Origin: Candidatus Omnitrophota bacterium
GTDB taxonomy: Bacteria; Hinthialibacterota; Hinthialibacteria; Hinthialibacterales; JAKPRU01
Assembly (NCBI GenBank): GCA_029570205.1
Contig: JAKQSI010000084.1
Coordinates: forward strand, 47,046-111,045
Direction of reading: 5' to 3'
DNA length: 64,000 nucleotides
The first letter of the stretch is position 1, and each line of letters begins with the position of its first letter. This document shows positions 9,091 through 17,822 of the stretch, in pieces. The notes beneath the pieces were generated by a model, which had not been told where the DNA came from, searched no databases, and saw only the letters and a list, made by a program, of their open reading frames with translations. A program made the position numbers and the translations under genes.

Positions 9091-11721
9091 TTATTCGTCC
9101 ATTTCATCCAAATCCGGCTCCTTGACCGCATCCTTCACGGGGACTACTTTACGATAAACTTCTGACGGGCTCCGCAGAACCCCGTCTACTGTGAGCAAAT
9201 CGCGCTCCACCTTAACTCCGAATAGCCGCTCGTTCTCGCGAAGATACGGCAGGATTACTTTCCAGTCCGCGCCGTTTACAGTCTGATACACACCACCGTT
9301 CAGCTGCTCATTGACAAGTGTACGGTAAGGGTCTCGAATATAAATCGCGCCCCCGGAGGCTAACGAGAGCAGGTTACTGCCGGGGTAAGGTAAATCCAAT
9401 GGAACCACATTTCCGTCAACATGAAATCGAATTCCATTCACAATCGCAAAACCGCCACCCTGCAAAGGATTGCCCGCCATAAACGACTCGCCCAGAAAAT
9501 CGAGAGCGGTTCCGTTGATAACGACCCTGGGGCGCCCCACCGCATTGATCAGTGGACGACCCGCTGTATTCCCCATCACATAGATTTCCCCTCCTTTTGC
9601 GCCGTACAGGAACGTCTGGCCCACATCCCCATAGATGACTACCTTACCGCGCTTCGCGATCTGGCACAGCTGATCCTGAGCATTACAGTGAACATACACC
9701 TCCAGGCCGTCGATCCCGGAAGCCAGGTAGTCACCGGGATTATCATAACAATCGATGCGCAGCCCGTCCGTATTGGGGCCGAATCCGACTGCATGAAAAC
9801 GGGTTCCACGTGTATTGTAATGAATCAGGTGTCGCCAACCGAGTGTATAGGCTTCGACAGCCAGCCTTGCATCGCATTGTTGCCCCTCCGCGGAGAAACC
9901 GCGCGCATCAATCAACAGCACGGTCTCTCCCGCCAGAGGCCCGCGCAGTTGTCTTCGGGAGTCCCACGTAATTCTTCTACACGCCCCCTCGCGGGAATCA
10001 CCGAGAAACGGTTGTCGTCGAAATAGATGTTCGAGGCCATTGCGGAATACCATGAGAACGGAACTACGTTTCTTGTGCCCTGTCGGGTATCTCCGGTCCA
10101 TACAGGCAGTTAATATGTCGATTCCCAAAAGAGGTAACCTGACCGCCGTCTGTGCGACAATTTCATCAACTATCCAGCGAAGTCGGTTGTAATCCATGTC
10201 CACGACGGAATCCCGCATGTATTGAAATAACTCGTCCGATGAATTTGAGCGAACGGCTTGTTGAATCCTGGAAAGAGCCTCTTTCTTTTCTTCCGGCGGA
10301 TTGACCGCGATGGAGAAATCGCATGACACCTGCCCCGGAGGAACGGTGACCGCTTCGCCAAACTTGTTCGTTACATGAAGGTCGTAGCCGCCATTGTCTC
10401 CCCTGCCGTGTTCATTCGGAACCACATTCATGAGAAACGCGCCGCCGTCGGTATGGCTGCCGCCCCGCGCGTTCCAGTACAGATCGGCGACCGGACAAAA
10501 CCGAGAATCCTCCCCGGCGAGACTTGCCAGCGTTGCATCAATAGCCTGTTTCTCGGAACAGATCAAGCCGATCGACACCTCGCCTTCCTGGAGAGCAAAC
10601 ACTTGCGGGCGGAGCATCGCTGTATCGGTAATTCCCAGCAGTTGAAAACCACCCTTGTTATCAAGAACGCGCGCAATAATGAAGAACCACGGTCCGTCCG
10701 GAGAGCCGTGAATATGCGACGCCTGGATCTGACGATAGATGCGGCGTTTTTCGGCAGGCAGGCGATCAACATCCAGTTCTGCAGTCGGGGCTAATGCTTC
10801 AATAATATATTCGATGGGATACTTGTACACACGGTGAAGCAAATCGAATAAAAGAACGGAGACTTCCGTATCGGTCAGGAATTTCGGAAACAGGTGTCGC
10901 TGTGCAAGGTATTCGGTAACGGAATGGTAATTCGCAAAGTCCCCATTATGCACAAGCGCCTCGTTCATGCCGATGAATGGGTGTGCCCCGCCCGGATGCC
11001 AGACACGGCCCCGAGTCGGATAGCGCTGGTGCGCCAGCCAGACATGCGCCCGCAGTTCTCGCATCTGGTAATATTCCACCGCCGCTTCCGCATACCCGAC
11101 TATTTTGATAATAAACAGATTTCGGGCATGAGACAGCACAAAGGCACGTTTCTCTCCCAGGGAAGAATAAAAACGATCGTTCAGCCGATTGGAATTCTGG
11201 AAAACAAATTCATCCTCACTCTCGCGTTCAGTGAGGCCGATCAGATTCTTTTCCTCGACAAACCGCTCAAGAATAGCCGATTTGACGCGGACAAAATATC
11301 GAGCAACGTCCGGGGGCCTGATCTCGAGCAGAGCAATATCACGATAGTCATCCACAGTGGGGATGATCCCACCCTGCTGCACATCGAAATATGGTTCCAG
11401 GAAAGTTTTCTCTACTTCGCCACGCGCCGTGGAATCCAGCAAGGCAATCTGAAGAATGTAACTTTCCTCGAGTGTTCCTCGCGAAACTCTCAAGTCTTCG
11501 GGAACGAGACCACATGCGGCAATTCCACCTCCTTTACCGTTGCCTCGGTTCCGCATTTGGATTGATGGTTCATAGATGTGTTTGCCGCTTACGGGGATGG
11601 TGCACGCCAATCCGGTAACTCCGCATCCACCTTCGGCTTCGGGGCATTTTCGGAACCAATCAGAAAGTGGCGGACGAAGATCCGACCGAGCCTGAATATA
11701 TTTCCATACCCGTTTATCCAT
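9091..11721 (-). CDS. Glutamate-synthase-type class II glutamine amidotransferase fused to GXGXG domain
   Basis: An 876-residue protein joining two parts of the glutamate synthase large subunit while lacking the central and FMN domains. The class II (Ntn) amidotransferase occupies about residues 33-440. The candidate nucleophile is Cys33 in GGCGVTGLAC, after a 32-residue leader that would have to be removed. Further GltB-like hallmarks are HQRYPTRGRVW, GAHPF and ALVHNGDF. The C-terminal half holds the GXGXG beta-helix (about 620-800), with repeats such as YGDVGQTFLYGAKGGEIYVMG. In a normal glutamate synthase the first domain frees ammonia from glutamine and the GXGXG helix is structural. The FMN barrels are encoded separately by the two genes just upstream, so this looks like a split, reordered GltB. 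It sits inside the Hdr-MetF operon. Confidence 0.88.
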   Translation of the reverse strand: MDKRVWKYIQARSDLRPPLSDWFRKCPEAEGGCGVTGLACTIPVSGKHIYEPSIQMRNRGNGKGGGIAACGLVPEDLRVSRGTLEESYILQIALLDSTARGEVEKTFLEPYFDVQQGGIIPTVDDYRDIALLEIRPPDVARYFVRVKSAILERFVEEKNLIGLTERESEDEFVFQNSNRLNDRFYSSLGEKRAFVLSHARNLFIIKIVGYAEAAVEYYQMRELRAHVWLAHQRYPTRGRVWHPGGAHPFIGMNEALVHNGDFANYHSVTEYLAQRHLFPKFLTDTEVSVLLFDLLHRVYKYPIEYIIEALAPTAELDVDRLPAEKRRIYRQIQASHIHGSPDGPWFFIIARVLDNKGGFQLLGITDTAMLRPQVFALQEGEVSIGLICSEKQAIDATLASLAGEDSRFCPVADLYWNARGGSHTDGGAFLMNVVPNEHGRGDNGGYDLHVTNKFGEAVTVPPGQVSCDFSIAVNPPEEKKEALSRIQQAVRSNSSDELFQYMRDSVVDMDYNRLRWIVDEIVAQTAVRLPLLGIDILTACMDRRYPTGHKKRSSVLMVFRNGLEHLFRRQPFLGDSREGACRRITWDSRRQLRGPLAGETVLLIDARGFSAEGQQCDARLAVEAYTLGWRHLIHYNTRGTRFHAVGFGPNTDGLRIDCYDNPGDYLASGIDGLEVYVHCNAQDQLCQIAKRGKVVIYGDVGQTFLYGAKGGEIYVMGNTAGRPLINAVGRPRVVINGTALDFLGESFMAGNPLQGGGFAIVNGIRFHVDGNVVPLDLPYPGSNLLSLASGGAIYIRDPYRTLVNEQLNGGVYQTVNGADWKVILPYLRENERLFGVKVERDLLTVDGVLRSPSEVYRKVVPVKDAVKEPDLDEMDE

Positions 11722-11743
11722 CGATTATCCTTCGCCGGAATCT

Positions 11744-13288
11744 TCATTCTTCATAGTCAAGATGTCCGAGCAAATCCGTTCGCCCGCGTAAGGCGGTTAC
11801 AGAATCGAGACCCAGGCGATACAGAATGTCGATCAGCATTTCGCGCCAGGCGTTATACATATTCACCAGTCGCTGTGTGCACCAATCGATTGTGACCATT
11901 TCCAGGAGTTCCGTGTCCGTGGTACAGATTCCGCGCGCGCATCCCCGTCCGCTTTCACAGCATCCGCAGCGAACACAGCCGAGGGCCACCAGCTCCGCCG
12001 TCCCAATCACCACACCGTCCGCGCCCAATGCAATGGCCTTGGCCATATCTGCCGGTGTACGAATTCCGCCGCTTGCGATCACATTTATCTCATCCCGAAC
12101 CCCCTCGCCCAGCAAAAACCGATGAACCTGGTTGATCGCATATTCAATCGGCATGGCTATATTCTTCTTCGCGATGTTCGGCGCGGCCCCGGTTCCGCCG
12201 TAGCTGCCGTCAATGTGGACGATATGCGCCCCGGCACAGTACACTCCAACGGCTACCATGTCGATATCCGCCGGAGTAGACACTTTTGCTGAAAGCAAAG
12301 CGCGCGGATTCACGTGCGAAATCCAGTCCAGATGTTTCTTGTGGTCCTCAATCGAGTACACGCTGTGAAACGGAAACGGCGAGAAAAGGGATGTTCCCAC
12401 AACCGCTTCCCGCATCCGCGCGACCTCCGGCGTGTTCTTATCGCCCAGCAGATGTCCGCCGAGGCCGGGTTTTGCCCCCTGCGCGTATTTCAATTCAACG
12501 ATCGGGGCACGTTGGATCGTGTCCTCGCGCACACCGAACAATCCTGTAGCCACTTGTGTAATGATATGGTCGGAGTACGGAATAAGTCTTTCATGATAGC
12601 CGCCTTCGCCCGTAGAGGTAAAGGTATTCCATGCTGTTGCCGAGCGAGACCTGCCCAGTAGAGCGCGGATATTCGTGGATCCGAACGACATCCCCCCGCC
12701 ATACCAGGGCACATCAATCTTTATTTTCGGCCGTGTATCCTTTCGTTTGTTGAGCAGTATCTCTGTCGAAATGTCCTCCCGACGGATATCCGCCGGTGGG
12801 TGGTCAGGGTAACGGAAGTACAGGCGGTCGAATCCCCCGCCTGAATTGCCGATCTCACTTTCCAGGTGGGACGGCGGAATCCGGCCGGTTTCCGCCATGG
12901 CCCACGTAGCGGCAAGCAGATCGCCGGTCCAACGACAGTCCCCAAGGGTATCAAAAGCCGGATTCCTGAGAAGCGAAAGCGCGCCCTGCGGGCAAGCCTC
13001 AATACAGTAATGTTCCGTGTTCGAACAATCGAATCCGATACATCGGTAGTCTTGCGGACGAACAATCAATCCGTCCCCATCCGGGCTGGAATGGACACCG
13101 TACGGACAAATCTCTACACATCTGCGACACCGGATACAGGTTGAGGCACGATGGATACTGAATTTGCCGATTTCATTTCGGTAACGGGACGGAGCCGGGC
13201 GCACTGCCCGGGAGACCTCCGAATAGTCCGGCGTGGGTCGCTTCTTCTCCGTCGGTGTTGAAAGAACGGCGGCTTGTGCAGCATTCAT
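11744..13288 (-). CDS. Glutamate synthase FMN-barrel protein with N-terminal ferredoxin domain (canonical paralog)
   Basis: A 514-residue protein. An N-terminal dicluster ferredoxin region (CIRCRRCVEICP at 51-62, then Cys 83, 88, 95 and 99) precedes the glutamate synthase FMN/TIM-barrel domain. The barrel keeps the diagnostic GAKPGLGG at 271-278, GSYGGTGAAP at 361-370 and ASGGIR at 405-410, so FMN and 2-iminoglutarate/2-oxoglutarate binding is plausible. A cysteine-rich stretch at 438-455 (GCVRCGCCESGRGC...) lies where GltB carries its [3Fe-4S] ligands but has more cysteines than usual. It resembles the split glutamate synthases of archaea and some anaerobes. With the amidotransferase/GXGXG protein and the GltD-like insert in HdrA it would complete the parts list of a glutamate synthase. 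Confidence 0.88.
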   Translation of the reverse strand: MNAAQAAVLSTPTEKKRPTPDYSEVSRAVRPAPSRYRNEIGKFSIHRASTCIRCRRCVEICPYGVHSSPDGDGLIVRPQDYRCIGFDCSNTEHYCIEACPQGALSLLRNPAFDTLGDCRWTGDLLAATWAMAETGRIPPSHLESEIGNSGGGFDRLYFRYPDHPPADIRREDISTEILLNKRKDTRPKIKIDVPWYGGGMSFGSTNIRALLGRSRSATAWNTFTSTGEGGYHERLIPYSDHIITQVATGLFGVREDTIQRAPIVELKYAQGAKPGLGGHLLGDKNTPEVARMREAVVGTSLFSPFPFHSVYSIEDHKKHLDWISHVNPRALLSAKVSTPADIDMVAVGVYCAGAHIVHIDGSYGGTGAAPNIAKKNIAMPIEYAINQVHRFLLGEGVRDEINVIASGGIRTPADMAKAIALGADGVVIGTAELVALGCVRCGCCESGRGCARGICTTDTELLEMVTIDWCTQRLVNMYNAWREMLIDILYRLGLDSVTALRGRTDLLGHLDYEE

Positions 13289-13296
13289 CGTAGCGA

Positions 13297-14688
13297 TTAC
13301 GCTCCAATCCGGTCTTTCCGTTTGCCGAAAAGTCTGCCGAAGTTGTCTCGCTCTAAATCCTCGAAAAACATACTTCGACCCGTTTCCCCGCGCAACCGGC
13401 GCACTTCCCGGATACCCATTGCGCCGAGCATTTCAAGCATCTGGTTGTACCAGGCTCCCATCAGGTTGACGATGCGTCGAACCGCATATTCCGGTTCGAT
13501 CCGTGCGAGATCGACCGGACAGATTTCCCCGCGTTCGCATTCGCCGCACAACCGGCATTCCAAGGCTACCATGAGAGGAATATCAACGGCTACAAGATTC
13601 GCGCCGCAGATGATCGCCTTCGCCGCATGTTCGGCGAGGGCGATACCGCCGGATGCAATTAACGTAACTTCGTCGCGAATTCCTTCCCGGACAAGAGCGC
13701 CGTGAATCTCGCGCATTACATCGCGAAGGTGTCGCGGATCCGAAGATTCATGTTCCATCCCATGCGGGTCGAAATCGAATTGAATCACCTCTACACCTTC
13801 CCGGGTCAATTCAACGGCTCGTTTGTGGGATTTGGGAGTCGCCGGCGCACGAACAGCGACTATTTGATCGGGATTCTTTTCTTTTAGAGATTTCTGTACA
13901 GAAACAACGTTCGGCGAATCGGCTAACATCACCATCGCAGCGGAATTGTCGGCGGACGTCGGCGCATCTTCCGCGTTTCGATAAAGCGGGATGATATGCC
14001 CGGATTCCGCGGGGATTTCGTCGCCGGGAACAATTGCCATCAAGCCGATTTCCGAGGCCGCCCGGATGACCGAATAGCAGATCGCGCCCTTCTGCCAGGG
14101 TTCCGGGACAACATCGAAAATAACCGGGAAAGGGATTTCGATTAACGTCGGAGGCGAAGCCGTCGGTTGCCCGTCCTGAAAGGAAAGATAAGGCAGGGTT
14201 CGTCCGATATCTACACTGGTGCTGATGTACTCACGCCCGTGAATACCGTCACGAGTGGGGCGGACAATTTCGGACATATCCGTCCACATCGAATCGAATC
14301 CGGGACCGCTGAACGGCCCTCCGTATCCGGAGCCTGAAACAGGAATCTTACCGGTTTCCGCCTGAAACCACGTGGTGAGAATAATATCCGGCGTATAGTA
14401 GGAGTCGCCGAGCTGCATGTATTCGGGATTAACCACGCGCGTCAAAATCCCTTTGGTACAGTTTTGGACGCAGGTTAAACAACCTTTACATTGATATATG
14501 TAGTCCAGGTAACCCGGTTCATCGTGAAGGATATCGGCCTCTTTACGGTAGAAACCGTAAACGCAGCTTTTCTTGACACAATTGTGACAACCGGCGCAAT
14601 CCTCCCTCCAATCCACGATGCCGAGTTTTCCGACAGGACGAAATCGTGGGGGAGCCGGTTCGGTATGGATGTGGTATTTAGCCGGCAC
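13297..14688 (-). CDS. Divergent glutamate synthase FMN-barrel paralog with N-terminal ferredoxin domain
   Basis: A 463-residue paralog of the preceding protein. It has the same plan: two [4Fe-4S] motifs near the N-terminus (Cys 31, 34, 37, 42 and Cys 67, 70, 73, 77), then a barrel ending in LIASGGIALAEHAAKAI, a cysteine patch LECRLCGECERGEIC and a matching C-terminal tail. The GAKPGLGG and GGTGAAP motifs of the partner are absent, and the middle of the barrel is shorter and poorly conserved. It therefore probably lacks normal glutamate synthase catalysis and may be a structural or electron-transfer partner in a heterodimer. It is 8 bp upstream of its paralog and 2 bp downstream of metF, consistent with coordinated expression. 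Confidence 0.8.
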   Translation of the reverse strand: MPAKYHIHTEPAPPRFRPVGKLGIVDWREDCAGCHNCVKKSCVYGFYRKEADILHDEPGYLDYIYQCKGCLTCVQNCTKGILTRVVNPEYMQLGDSYYTPDIILTTWFQAETGKIPVSGSGYGGPFSGPGFDSMWTDMSEIVRPTRDGIHGREYISTSVDIGRTLPYLSFQDGQPTASPPTLIEIPFPVIFDVVPEPWQKGAICYSVIRAASEIGLMAIVPGDEIPAESGHIIPLYRNAEDAPTSADNSAAMVMLADSPNVVSVQKSLKEKNPDQIVAVRAPATPKSHKRAVELTREGVEVIQFDFDPHGMEHESSDPRHLRDVMREIHGALVREGIRDEVTLIASGGIALAEHAAKAIICGANLVAVDIPLMVALECRLCGECERGEICPVDLARIEPEYAVRRIVNLMGAWYNQMLEMLGAMGIREVRRLRGETGRSMFFEDLERDNFGRLFGKRKDRIGA

Positions 14689-14690
14689 GT

Positions 14691-15608
14691 TCAGTCCACC
14701 CCAAGCCCCGATGTTGCCGTGACTTCCAGAGCGGCGTCGTCATCCCCTGCGCCATCGATTTCAAAACCGCGTACGCCCTCCAGCCCGGAGAGTTCGCGGA
14801 GGGTCTCCAGAGCGATCGCAATTCCCTCAGTCCGCTGCGCATCCGGACCTGATTTCGACGCAAGACGTTGAAGAACAGACTCAGGAACTACCGGATTGGG
14901 GCGTTCCGCCACGAAAAAGTTCGCCTGTTCGACATTTCCCAACACGCGAATCCCCGCAAGAACGGCAACTGTTTCATGTATACGCACACGGACAATTTCT
15001 TTCCACCATGCTTTGAATCGTTCCAAATCAAAGACGGGCTGAGTAATCAGAAAATGGACTCCGGCATTAACCTTCTTAACCAGGCGCATGATCTGCAATT
15101 CCATCGGATCGGCATACGGAGCCGCCACACCACCCAGGCAGAACGGACCGGCGTTGTCGAATCTCTCCTCTCCGACAACGGTTCCATTCTCAGCCAATCC
15201 CGCAATCGCCCGGATCAGTTGGACCGAGTCGAGATCGAAAACATTCCTGGCCGCGCGGCATCGCCCCAGGGTCTGATGGGTTCCGCCGGTGCAGAAAACG
15301 TTGCGAATACCCAGCGCATCGGCTCCCAAGCAATCGGAAATCAACGCAATCCGGTTCCGGTCCCGTGTCACAAGGTGGAGAATCGGCTCGACTCCCTGAG
15401 CCGCAACCAATGACGCCGCCGCAAAAGCAGACATGCAGACTCCGTGCCGATTGTCGCTGATCCCAAGCGCATGAACTTTTCCTGCGTACCGTTTCACTGT
15501 GGCGACCACAACGGAGGAATCGCTGCCGGTTGGAGGGCAGATTTCCGCAAGAAGAATCCGTTTTCCCGATTCGATTCGTTCGTGTAAGGCCGTTTTCTCT
15601 TTTGCCAT
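14691..15608 (-). CDS. metF: MetF: 5,10-methylenetetrahydrofolate reductase
   Basis: A 305-residue flavin TIM-barrel enzyme. MetF-type hallmarks are LLAEICPPTG at the N-terminus, ALGISDN, the segment LHLVTRDRNR, NVFCTGGTHQ, and HFLITQPVFDLERFKAWW. It interconverts methylene-THF and methyl-THF. The start is taken as ATG at 15608; a TTG 9 bp upstream at 15617 is possible. Because metV, mvhD and hdrABC are in the same operon, the physiological reductant is probably the Hdr-type complex and not free NADH. No acetyl-CoA synthase, formyl-THF synthetase or FolD gene is visible in this window, so a complete Wood-Ljungdahl pathway is not shown. Confidence 0.93.
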   Translation of the reverse strand: MAKEKTALHERIESGKRILLAEICPPTGSDSSVVVATVKRYAGKVHALGISDNRHGVCMSAFAAASLVAAQGVEPILHLVTRDRNRIALISDCLGADALGIRNVFCTGGTHQTLGRCRAARNVFDLDSVQLIRAIAGLAENGTVVGEERFDNAGPFCLGGVAAPYADPMELQIMRLVKKVNAGVHFLITQPVFDLERFKAWWKEIVRVRIHETVAVLAGIRVLGNVEQANFFVAERPNPVVPESVLQRLASKSGPDAQRTEGIAIALETLRELSGLEGVRGFEIDGAGDDDAALEVTATSGLGVD

Positions 15609-15638
15609 GGTTTTCAACCGGGGGAACCGGTCGGGAGA

Positions 15639-16103
15639 TCATGCCCGACATTGATAATCCTGCCGTATTGCCTCCTGAAGTGAATTGACACCGAACGGCA
15701 CTGGGCCAAGCCCGCAAATCCGTTCCACCACCGCATGAATTCGCTGCTCAAACGATTCGGGAGATTCCCGAGGGGAAGATTCCAGTATCTGCGCCCGTTC
15801 CGGTTCCAATCCGATCTCGCCCAGCAGGCGCTGTACGGTCTGAACGCGAATCCGGGCACGGTAGTTCCCCTGGGCGAGGTGACATTCGCCCGACGGGCAG
15901 GTCACTACGCAAAAACCATATCCCCCGCCTTCCAGCACATGAAACAAATACTGGATGTCCGTCTTACCACTGCACGGGATTTGCCTGACCTGAACCAGAG
16001 CGCCGTTCAGTCGCCATTGCCGCATCATACGTGTTCCAGGCGGAACGCAGTTGTGGCAGACATACACAATGACATCAGGGCGCATCGGTTCAGGCATTCC
16101 CAT
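15639..16103 (-). CDS. MvhD/FrhD-type [2Fe-2S] subunit 2 (first gene of the operon)
   Basis: A 154-residue MvhD-family protein, clearly diverged from the copy next to metV. Cysteines are at VCHNC (16 and 19), PCSGK (44) and TCPSGECH (69 and 74), followed by AQGNYRAR as in MvhD. It leads the operon, about 100 nt downstream of a strong sigma-70-type promoter, and 30 bp separate it from metF. Two MvhD-type connectors in one operon match the two HdrA halves of the giant HdrA, which suggests one connector for each half. Confidence 0.88.
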   Translation of the reverse strand: MGMPEPMRPDVIVYVCHNCVPPGTRMMRQWRLNGALVQVRQIPCSGKTDIQYLFHVLEGGGYGFCVVTCPSGECHLAQGNYRARIRVQTVQRLLGEIGLEPERAQILESSPRESPESFEQRIHAVVERICGLGPVPFGVNSLQEAIRQDYQCRA

Positions 16104-16213
16104 ACCCTAATCGGCCTTCAAAAAAACGTGAAGAAATGGAGTGGATCATCAGGCAAGCGGCAATCCTTTGCGGATCGCGAAACAGCCCATGGAGTCTCAC
16201 TCAAATGCGCCTT

Positions 16214-16243
16214 CTTATACTACCTGAGAAGGGAAGATGTCAA
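16214..16243 (-). promoter_or_regulatory. Promoter of the hdr-met-glt operon
   Basis: On the minus strand a perfect -35 TTGACA (16238-16243) is followed by an 18-nt spacer and -10 TATAAG (16214-16219). Transcription would start near 16207, leaving a leader of about 100 nt before mvhD2. A small hairpin AAACC-gctc-GGTTT lies just upstream of the -35 (16259-16272) and could be an operator or the end of the upstream gene's transcript. Confidence 0.7.
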
Positions 16244-16322
16244 CGGTTTCAGCGCCTGAAACCGCTCGGTTTGGGCGGGAAAAAGCCCGGGACAATGTTG
16301 CACATGTCCGCATAACCGTCGC

Positions 16323-17618
16323 CTAAATCTTCCAGGGACGGCGATATCGCCGTTTCAGGAAACGATTCGCCTGATTGTTTCCGACAAACCGCTCCTTGCC
16401 GTCGTCCCAAGTCAGGCTCTCGCCGGTGCGGAATGCAATCAGTCCCAAGTGCAATCCCTTGGCCAGTTGATGGGCATAAAACACATTGCAATCGGGCTGT
16501 TTTCGGCTCTTAATGCAGTCCAAAAACTGGCGAATATGACCGGGGGAGGGTTCCAGCGCCGGGGTATTCCCCAAATCAGGGTTCTCGACTTTCTGGTTGT
16601 CGAGATAGACCTCGTGGGTGTCATAATTGGTTACCACCGTGCCTTTGGTTCCCTGAATCATGCAACCGATGCCGCCCAAATGGAGGAACCCGGGAATCCC
16701 GGTCGGGCTGAGCGTAAACACCAGTGGGACACCGTCATAATCATAGATTACTTCCATGGAGTCCGGGGTTTCGCCGATATCATGGGCGAATTGTTCACCG
16801 CCGACGGCGGCAATCGTGCGTGGCGCTTTCAAATCCAGCGACCAGTAAGCAATATCGCTGATATGACACCAGAAATCGGCGAACATCCCGCCCGAATAAT
16901 CCCAGAAATACCGGAAGTTGAAGTGGCAACGTGCGGGGTTGTAAGGGCGCTTTGGAGCGGGACCCAACCAGAAATCGTAGTCCAGACAGTCCGGCGGATT
17001 CGTATCCGGCGGATAGCCCAAATCGCGAAAACCGGAGGTCCTCCAAACCTGAATTCGGGTGATATCGCCCAGGATTCCCGAACGGACGACGCGCACAACC
17101 TTGCGATAATTCTCGCCCGCATGGATATGGTTGCCCATCTGGGACACCCGCCCGTTTTTGTCGGCAGCCTCGCACATTCTGCGGCCTTCCCAGAGCGAAT
17201 GGCTGAGCGGTTTTTCCACAAAAACATCTTTGCCCGCCTCACAGGCCAGGACAAACGGGATTGCGTGCCAGTGGTCGGGCGTGGTCACACTGACCGCATC
17301 AATATCGTTTCGGTCCAGGATCTCCCGGAAATCCTTGTATAAATCGGGTTTCCGGCCCTTGGCCTCTTCGCAAATCGACGCCGCTGCATCCAGATGCTCC
17401 CGATCCACATCGCAAAGAGCGACAACCTGGGTATCCTCCTGGCGAAGGAACTCTTTCATCCGCCCTGTTCCCATCCCGCCCACACCGATGCAGCCGACCC
17501 GGATGGTTTCGTTCGGTCCGACTCCGGACTGGGCCTTGTGGTTAAGGGCCGACAACACCAACGCCGCCGTACCGGTTGTTTTCAGAAATCCTCTTCGATT
17601 CACTGTGTATGCACTCAT
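16323..17618 (-). CDS. Gfo/Idh/MocA family oxidoreductase, Tat-exported (copy 1)
   Basis: The N-terminus MSAYTVNRRGFLKTTGTAAL is a twin-arginine signal. It is followed by a Rossmann fold starting VGCIGVGGMGTGRM, and the family's catalytic-lysine motif is intact as VEKPLSH. The C-terminal alpha/beta domain contains DYSGGMFADFWCHISD, typical of the exported planctomycete-type subfamily. Such proteins are NAD(P)-dependent sugar or inositol dehydrogenases; a cofactor-retaining periplasmic form is implied by the Tat signal, but the substrate is unknown. The ATG at 17618 is preferred over an upstream TTG at 17639 because it places the Tat motif close to the N-terminus. Confidence 0.88.
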   Translation of the reverse strand: MSAYTVNRRGFLKTTGTAALVLSALNHKAQSGVGPNETIRVGCIGVGGMGTGRMKEFLRQEDTQVVALCDVDREHLDAAASICEEAKGRKPDLYKDFREILDRNDIDAVSVTTPDHWHAIPFVLACEAGKDVFVEKPLSHSLWEGRRMCEAADKNGRVSQMGNHIHAGENYRKVVRVVRSGILGDITRIQVWRTSGFRDLGYPPDTNPPDCLDYDFWLGPAPKRPYNPARCHFNFRYFWDYSGGMFADFWCHISDIAYWSLDLKAPRTIAAVGGEQFAHDIGETPDSMEVIYDYDGVPLVFTLSPTGIPGFLHLGGIGCMIQGTKGTVVTNYDTHEVYLDNQKVENPDLGNTPALEPSPGHIRQFLDCIKSRKQPDCNVFYAHQLAKGLHLGLIAFRTGESLTWDDGKERFVGNNQANRFLKRRYRRPWKI

Positions 17619-17784
17619 TTTCAAAACCTGTTCCGCCAAGTTTGTTTCCCGAACCGCGCCGGGGCAGTCAGGCCATTCGGGCCGGCTGTATCGCGTACCT
17701 TAGCATGGATCACGCTCCTGAGAAAATGTCCGGGCATCCGCCCAGCAACAGGCACAGAGGCCCGTCCCACCAGTCTTTCCAGTA

Positions 17785-17806
17785 GGCCAGGCGTCCCTGC
17801 CTGGTC
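17785..17806 (-). terminator. Hairpin after the glucuronidase-like gene, possible terminator or dispersed repeat
   Basis: An inverted repeat CCAGGC/GCCTGG (17787-17792 and 17799-17804) with a 6-nt loop, slightly extendable, lies 19 bp downstream of the minus-strand stop at 17823. There is no U-tract. A second small hairpin (GGGC/GCCC, near 17735-17750) follows. It may be a terminator or one copy of a repeat family. Confidence 0.4.
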
Positions 17807-17822
17807 AAGAAAGGCAATCCGC

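Noticed and set aside
2616..16103. A methanogen-type H2-dependent heterodisulfide reductase
   Set aside because: No hydrogenase (MvhA/MvhG) genes are present and metF/metV are in the operon, so an acetogen-type MetFV-linked complex fits better.
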